Below are positions 56,621 through 64,000 of a stretch of 64,000 nucleotides of DNA, one piece after another. The first letter of the stretch is position 1; each line of letters opens with the position of its first letter. The notes under the pieces are model-generated. The model was not told the origin of the DNA, did no database searches, and was given only the letters and a program-made list of their open reading frames with translations. The position numbers and the translations under genes are program-made. This DNA comes from Echiichthys vipera (taxonomy: Eukaryota > Chordata > Actinopteri > Perciformes > Trachinidae), in the NCBI GenBank assembly GCA_963691815.1, contig OY829663.1:5279023-5343022 (forward strand), written 5' to 3'.

Positions 56621-57840
56621 GGTACACTGTTTTATCTGCGTACATGCACATTAATACTGGCTTTTAATCATTTTCCATTAAACTTTGAATACTACATGTC
56701 CACAGGCATAATGATTAATTAAAAGTATTAAAAGTAATCAAACTATCCTCACCTGAATGGTAGATTTGCATTGTAATATCCTTATGTTTGTATGTAACAC
56801 CCCTTGTCTTTGTTCTACCTAAAACATATTAATTGAATAATACATATTTATTTTAAAAGGTAAAAAGGATACTCTACCTTAAACAGTTTATGTACAAGGT
56901 AGAGGATCCCTTTTCCAGGTAACTTGTAATACCACATGTCCACAGGCATAATGATGATTAAAAGTATTGAAAGTAATCAAACTAGCCTCATCTGAATGGT
57001 AGGTTTGCATTGTAATATCCTTATGTTTGTATGTAATACCCCTTGTCTTTGTTCTACCTAAAACATATCAATTAAATAATACATATTTATTTTAAAAGGT
57101 AAAAAGGGATCCTCTACCTTAAACAGTTTATGTTCAAGGTAGAGGATCCCTTTTCCAGGTACACTGTTTTATCTACATGCACATTAATACTGGCTTTTAA
57201 TCTTTTTTACATTAAAACTTTTAATACTACACATCCACAGGCATAATGATGATTAAAAGTATTAAAAGTAATCAAACTATCCTCACCTGAATGGTGGGTT
57301 TGCACTGTTATACTCTTATATTCGTATGTAATACCCCTTGTCTTGGTTCTACCTAAAACATATTAATTGAATAATACATATTTATTTTAAAAGGTAAAAG
57401 TGATCCTCTACCTTAAACAGTTTAAGTACAAGGTAGAGGATCTCTTTTCCAGGTAACTTGTAATACCACATGTCCACAGGCATAATGATGATTAAAAGTA
57501 TTGAAAGTAATCAAACTAGCCTCATCTGAATGGTAGGTTTGCATTGTAATATCCTTATGTTTGTATGTAACACCCCTTCTCTTTGTTCTACCTAAAACAT
57601 ATTAATTAAATAATACATATTCATTTTAAAAGATAAAAAGGGATCCTCTACCTTAAACAGTTTATGTTCAAGGTAGAGGATGATTAAAAGTAACGAAAGT
57701 AACCAAACTATCCTCACCTGAATGGTAGGTTTGCATTGTAATATCCTTATGTTTGTATGCAATACATATTAACATACTAATAACATATGAATTGAATAAA
57801 ACATATTTATTTTAAAAGGTAAAAAGGGATCATCTACCTT
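56621..57840. repeat. hairpin-bearing satellite, dimeric higher-order array
   Basis: Monomers share 'ccacaggcataatgat', 'tcaaactatcctcacctgaa', 'cttatgtttgtatgtaa' and 'acatatttattttaaaaggt'. The landmark falls at 56700, 56940, 57235 and 57474, alternating 240 and 295 bases. The higher-order unit is about 537 bases (56621 and 57158 start alike). Each monomer ends in an inverted repeat of 'ggatcctctacctt' around 'aaacagttta' (for example 57106-57150). A truncated fifth monomer closes the array. Confidence 0.88.
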
Positions 57841-57849
57841 GAACATGAA

Positions 57850-58732
57850 CTGTGCCATGCATGAGGATTGAAAACATACCTTTTATCCTTGTTGTTAGGT
57901 AAATCTTTATAATTGAAGAAGTATCTTGTTTCCTAGCAACATTAGTTTTATGAATGACAAGTAAATAAAACAAATACAGAAAAGCATGAAAGGCTAAAAT
58001 CAGAATTAATAGCACTGCCACACGATGGAGCCATTAGACTACTAAAAAGTAAACAAACTACAAACTGATCCCAAATGAAAGATTGACACCAAACCATGTT
58101 ACGTTGACTGCTTGTAGTTTACTAATTAACATCTGTTTACATCTGATTCATGGTTAAAAGATACTCTGCACACGTTAGAAGTTAGCTAGCACAGATGCTA
58201 ACGCTAATTGCTCTTAAATGGTCATAATTAGCATAACCACTGCTAGCAAACCTCCAATTATAACTTCGCAAATGACGAAGAAACAAGTAATTATGTTAAA
58301 ACATCACTTACAGTTAGAAGGAAGCTCATTAAAGCGAATATAGTGAAATTAATAAGACATAAATAAACCGACTGGAAAAACTTTTAAACTGCATCAACGT
58401 CTGAAAAGGTGATGCAGGTGGACCGTACCATTTTAAAGAAGGGTGGGTGGGATAGTCCAAGTGATGCTATCATTGATAATAAAATGGTTTAAATCGATTA
58501 TAAAATTCAAAGGGATGAAAATAAAAGTGAGTGAAACATACGAACATATGTGAGGTCTGATTTAAGGTGAGGTGCCATGCTGTTAAGAAATATACATAGT
58601 TTCTTTATATTAATGCTTCCAACATAGAGGGACTGCATATATTAACGGTTAAGTAGCGAATCAAAACACCATAATTATAATATGTTATGAACATATATAA
58701 TTATGCTGCTATTGATTCGCATAATAACGGTT
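57850..58732. other. intergenic DNA, no gene recognised
   Basis: I see no exon or RNA gene. The sequence is AT-rich with ordinary complexity. Confidence 0.5.
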
Positions 58733-58741
58733 AAAAAAAAA
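58733..58741 (-). terminator. Pol III terminator of tRNA-Cys
   Basis: Nine T residues on the minus strand start two bases after the 3' end of the tRNA, a standard RNA polymerase III stop. Confidence 0.85.
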
Positions 58742-58742
58742 G

Positions 58743-58814
58743 AGGGGGCACCCGGATTTGAACCGGGGACCTCTTGATCTGCAGTCAAATGCTCTACCAC
58801 TGAGCTATACCCCC
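58743..58814 (-). tRNA. tRNA-Cys (anticodon GCA)
   Basis: The 72-base minus-strand gene starts GGGGGTATAGCTCAGTGG and has an anticodon loop with ...TTTGACTGCAGATC..., and the T arm GGTTCAAATCC. The acceptor stem pairs GGGGGTA with TGCCCCC, with discriminator T. The A box (TAGCTCAGTGG) and B box (GGTTCAAATCC) are intact, there is no intron, and CCA is not encoded, as expected in eukaryotes. With the T9 terminator it looks functional. Confidence 0.96.
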
Positions 58815-59399
58815 GATGCTTTGTACAGAGGGAGCGAACAGTTTTTAAACATGGACACAGTGTGAGTTACATTGATTATGAAGTCGCATTATAAAGGTCT
58901 TTTATTGATTGTATTACCGTACTGCGACGTGTTAGCACGGTTAACTGTACGGTTTAAATCGTAACGTCACGTCAGCACTTAGCTTACGTTAACAGTGGGA
59001 AAAATAGCCGTGGTAATGTTCGTCCTTCGCCGGAAGATGGCGCCAAAATCCACTAACTGAAACTGAAACTGAGGACTTTATCCTTTAGGTTTTTATCTTT
59101 TCACAGTTTTTTTCTGATTTGTCGTCAAGGTGATAGTTTTGTATTTAATGTACGTGTCTATAGCACTATATATTATATATTTGGTGTCACTGTTGTACAT
59201 TACGGTGAGGATATTTCTCTAATATTGAAAGTAAGTGTCTGCTCCTTTTAAGGTTATCACGGATTCCCTTTGATGCTACCTTCAGGTACTCCACTGAACC
59301 CAGTTATTTACAGCTCCTAATTGGGATGTGTAAATCAAACCATGGGCAAACACTTTATTTTTTGATTTTACACGCTTTATCTTTACTCAAAATTGCATA
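58815..59399. other. intergenic DNA between tRNA-Cys and LINE relic
   Basis: I see no gene or clear repeat here. Confidence 0.45.
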
Positions 59400-60480
59400 A
59401 ACATAGATCGTTTGATACAATACTGTCTAGAGGTTTTGAAAGAATCCTCCTTGAAAGAGTAAGTTTGTATCTTTGACGATCAATTTGGTTTTAAACCAAA
59501 GCATGGCACAGACATGTGTATATATGCACTTAAGGAAATAGTGGCCAAAGATTCTTTTGTCCTTATGTGCTTTATCGATGCTTCCAAAGCGTTTGATAGA
59601 GTAAAGGAAGCTATTTTCTGAAGCCAACCCAACGGGGTGTGAATGGGTCTATTGAGATGGTTTCTGTCTACTGTAATACGCACCAGAAGATGCAGATTAA
59701 ATGGGTAGATCCGCCTCCTTTAGGGTTATATTTCATTTATTTGTCAATGATTTGTCCATCCAATTAAAAGCCTGTAACACAGGCTGCATGATCGGCGAAG
59801 TGCTGGTGAAACATCCTATGTATGCAGATGATCTGGTCATTATTAGCCCAAGTACAGCAACTACTTAATATCTGCACTGAGTCTGGATTAAAACATGACA
59901 TTAAATATAATGCAAGCAAAAGTGCTGTTTAATATGTAGAACCAAGCAGGATAATCGGCTCAATTTTCTCGTGTTCAAACTTTCTGGCAAATGTCTTGAG
60001 ATATGTAGAAGGACTAAATATCATGGACATCTTATAAATGATCATTTCAGTGATGATGTGTATAGACAATGCTGTGAACTGTACACTCATGCAAACACCA
60101 TTGCACGCAAGTTCAGCTTCTGTTCATCAAAGGTCAAGGTAGCTCTGTTCAAAGCATAGTGTACACTTCTTTACACCGCCCATTTATGGTTAAGCTACAA
60201 ATGGTTAAGCTGTTTGTCGCTGCAGGAGTGAGCACAGTCCATGCACTCTAAGAAATCGTATGTTCAAATATATGAAACGACTGGAGGGATCTGGGAACAG
60301 TATCATTGTGGTGCTTGTAAATCCCACTCTGGGTCGTTATCGCTGTAACTCCAGCCTGAGGATGCACTGGCTGAGTTGTTTGTATATAAGCTGAGTTTTT
60401 TATGATTGTTGCATTGTACTTGTCCTTTGCTTTTTATGGACTTTTAGTCTGAAATAAAGATTTCACATCATGTCATATCA
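59400..60480 (+). mobile_element. non-LTR retrotransposon relic (reverse transcriptase part)
   Basis: Broken frames encode reverse-transcriptase motif A as FIDASKAFD at 59571-59597, and motif C as YADD at 59821-59832, followed by LINE-like text (KLSGKCLEIC..., YHGHLINDHFSDD) to about 60160. The end near 60470 carries 'gaaataaagatttcacatca'. Stops and frameshifts make it inactive. The clade (Rex1/CR1/jockey-like) is inferred from memory. Confidence 0.75.
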
Positions 60481-60737
60481 ATTGGTATCACAGCTTATTT
60501 CTTTTCCACTTTTTTATTGAATTAGCAGATGGTCAAAGAAGAAGAAGTGCGACATTCGTACATTGTGTCAATACCTCTCTGCCTTAAAGTAGAGAACCTA
60601 AATAAAAACATAAATCCCACTATCCCTCCCAAAACCCATGACAGACAAAGTAACCAACTAAATAACTGGTCCACATATAACATAAATAGATACATAAGGT
60701 ACTATCATGGACTAGTTTGAGGATGAACACTGTATTG
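60481..60737. other. intergenic DNA, no gene recognised
   Basis: AT-rich spacer ending in the left copy of the 8-bp target duplication (60730-60737). Confidence 0.45.
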
Positions 60738-61206
60738 AGGGGTGTCAAACTCAGGCCCGTGGGCCAAATCTGGCCTGCAGTGTAATTATATTTGGCCCCA
60801 AGATCATATCAAGGTTCTCTGAGAGCTGAGTATAAAGCACATCCACGTCTACTTTTCTGTTAGCAAACATGAGCATCCATGCTATCAGTCTCTGCAGACA
60901 CACTGAATCCACCCCTCCCCAAAAATGACCCAAAGAAAGATGGAGGACAGGAGCTTTCAGCAGCGGTGGGAGGCAGATGATCTATGTCTGAAGGTAAAGA
61001 ACTGTTTGTCTCGTCTGCAGAGATAAGACGAAACACCACGACAAGAACAAGGACCTGCACTGGAAAGGTTCAACATTACACATTTGGAGAGAAGGGAAAA
61101 CATGCACATTTTCAGTCTTTTTTTTTTTAGTAAATATTGAGTTTGGCTGCAACTTTGTCCCTGTTTTTAAATTTGGCCCACTGTGAATTGGAGTTTGACA
61201 CCACTG
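60738..61206. mobile_element. non-autonomous hAT-type element with 8-bp target duplication
   Basis: The left end AGGGGTGTCAAACTC and the right end, read in reverse, CAGTGGTGTCAAACTC are terminal inverted repeats followed by 'ggccca(aat)' on both sides. The 8-base word ctgtattg lies immediately outside both ends (60730-60737 and 61207-61214). This is the expected duplication for hAT insertion. The 469-base interior has no transposase. Confidence 0.85.
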
Positions 61207-61214
61207 CTGTATTG

Positions 61215-61455
61215 TAACTGTATTTCTCACCCACACGCAACAAGTGAACACCCAAATATCCGACTGTTCATGAAGGCACCGTGGAGACTCCTCTGCTCGA
61301 CTCCTCCCTGAGGTCGCGTCCGTATATTAATGGAAGTGTCTGCAGGGGAAGAAGAGGAGGAGGGTTCGTGTCCCAGCTGCGCATCACGTCCCGTATTTGA
61401 CTTCTGAATATTTTTTTTTATTTTGTGACTTTTTAATCAGTGAGTTCCAGTCGAC
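61215..61455 (+). promoter_or_regulatory. upstream region of the lasp1-like gene
   Basis: GC-richer DNA with several CG dinucleotides, a purine block (gaagaagaggaggaggg) and no clear TATA box lies before the ATG. A promoter here is inferred from position only. Confidence 0.35.
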
Positions 61456-63254
<1,799 letters not shown>

Positions 63255-63479
63255 GTGAGTGTTCACACCACACCGATCAGCCGGATGCTTAAAGCGACCA
63301 CATCAGACTCCATCACATCCTAGACCCAAAGTCCCCAAACCGACATTTATGAACCTGCTACCGTATTTAAACACATGCCATTTAAACACATGATTAACGT
63401 TGTCAAATGTAATATACACAATGCACTAACGTCGTAATAATCTGCTTGCACAATCTACCTTTTTTTTCCTGGGGATGGC

Positions 63480-64000
63480 GAAGGCTAGACTCGTGAGACC
63501 ATCCTGATCTCGCGAGCTCCATTGTATTTCACTCTCAGATCAGTCTGGTTACGCGCGACAGAGAAGATTTGGAGAATTTTACCAAGAGACCGAACCAATC
63601 AGCGTTGGTTTTGAGGCCGATTTTAGTGATGAAACGTGAATCGACTGTTCAGTGTAAACAACATGGCGGCTTCCACGGATGAGATGAGCAGCTATGGAGC
63701 AAGCCGCGCGCTAACTCTTCTGTTGGAATACGGACCGGGCTCCTGAAATTGGGTCTTTGATCCGTAAATTCACGTTAAACACAAAGGGAAAATATCTTTT
63801 ACCCACATGTTTTTTACTTTCTGAGCTTTGCCTCGACGTGGTTAGTACGTCATACGCTTCTGATTGGTTGATTGGGCACGTATGTTGGTGATAGACAGAT
63901 GGTTTATCCAATCAGCAACCAGGATTTTCGCCCCTTCCCAAAAGATCTCAGAAGGAGAGTTCCCAGATGGATAAGCAAAGAAAATGCGAACCAATCCATC
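63480..64000. repeat. probable interspersed repeat, cut by window end
   Basis: It has CG-containing text ('gactcgtgagaccatcctga', 'tctcgcgagctcc') followed by two 'aatcagc' words and 'tccaatcagcaacc'. It resembles dispersed fish repeat DNA in lasp1 intron 2; no second copy is in the window, so the call is weak. Confidence 0.3.

Overview
The window is genomic DNA from a ray-finned fish, most likely a spiny-rayed (percomorph) teleost. Genes are split by short introns with GT/AG borders, there are long (GT)n and (CT)n microsatellites, and many interspersed elements of kinds familiar from fish genomes are present. I recognise five protein-coding genes and one tRNA gene, all nuclear and vertebrate. 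Exon chains were built by eye from splice sites, reading frame and protein similarity. All four complete chains stay in frame from ATG to stop. Layout: (1) 2.1-13.9 kb, + strand: a complete 22-exon receptor guanylate cyclase, best read as gucy2g (GC-G), predicted 1120 aa. (2) 17.4-21.6 kb, - strand: an 8-exon tectorin beta gene (tectb), predicted 327 aa. (3) 25.4-27.5 kb, - strand: a compact 4-exon gene for a secreted dickkopf (DKK3-like) protein of 196 aa. (4) 27.5-39 kb: 11 kb with no recognisable gene but several repeats. (5) 39.3-56.5 kb, + strand: a 13-exon plexin-domain-containing gene, plxdc1, predicted 483 aa, with an 8.6 kb first intron. (6) 58.7 kb, - strand: a tRNA-Cys(GCA) gene with a Pol III terminator. 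(7) From 61.5 kb, + strand: the first two coding exons of a LIM gene, lasp1 (or its paralogue nebl/LASP2), running off the window. The neighbours suggest two ancestral blocks. GUCY2G lies next to TECTB on human 10q25, and PLXDC1 lies near LASP1 on human 17q12. Here the blocks sit side by side with a DKK-like gene between them. The genes do not form a pathway: they are a membrane cGMP producer, an inner-ear tectorial-membrane matrix protein, a secreted Wnt-modulator-type protein, a transmembrane receptor and an actin-associated adaptor. The repeats include several TIR elements (one hAT-like with a perfect 8-bp target duplication, one with TTAA ends), a 1.3 kb inverted repeat holding a retroelement fragment, a near-perfect 75-bp foldback, paired fragments of a Myb/SANT-like domain, a LINE reverse-transcriptase relic, a tRNA-type SINE, two large minisatellites (31 bp and 30 bp) and a dimeric satellite whose monomers each carry a hairpin. 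I did not find a convincing new molecular system. The points most worth checking are the cysteine-reduced DKK-like protein, the hairpin satellite, the inverted repeats flanking gucy2g cyclase exons, and the joined synteny blocks.
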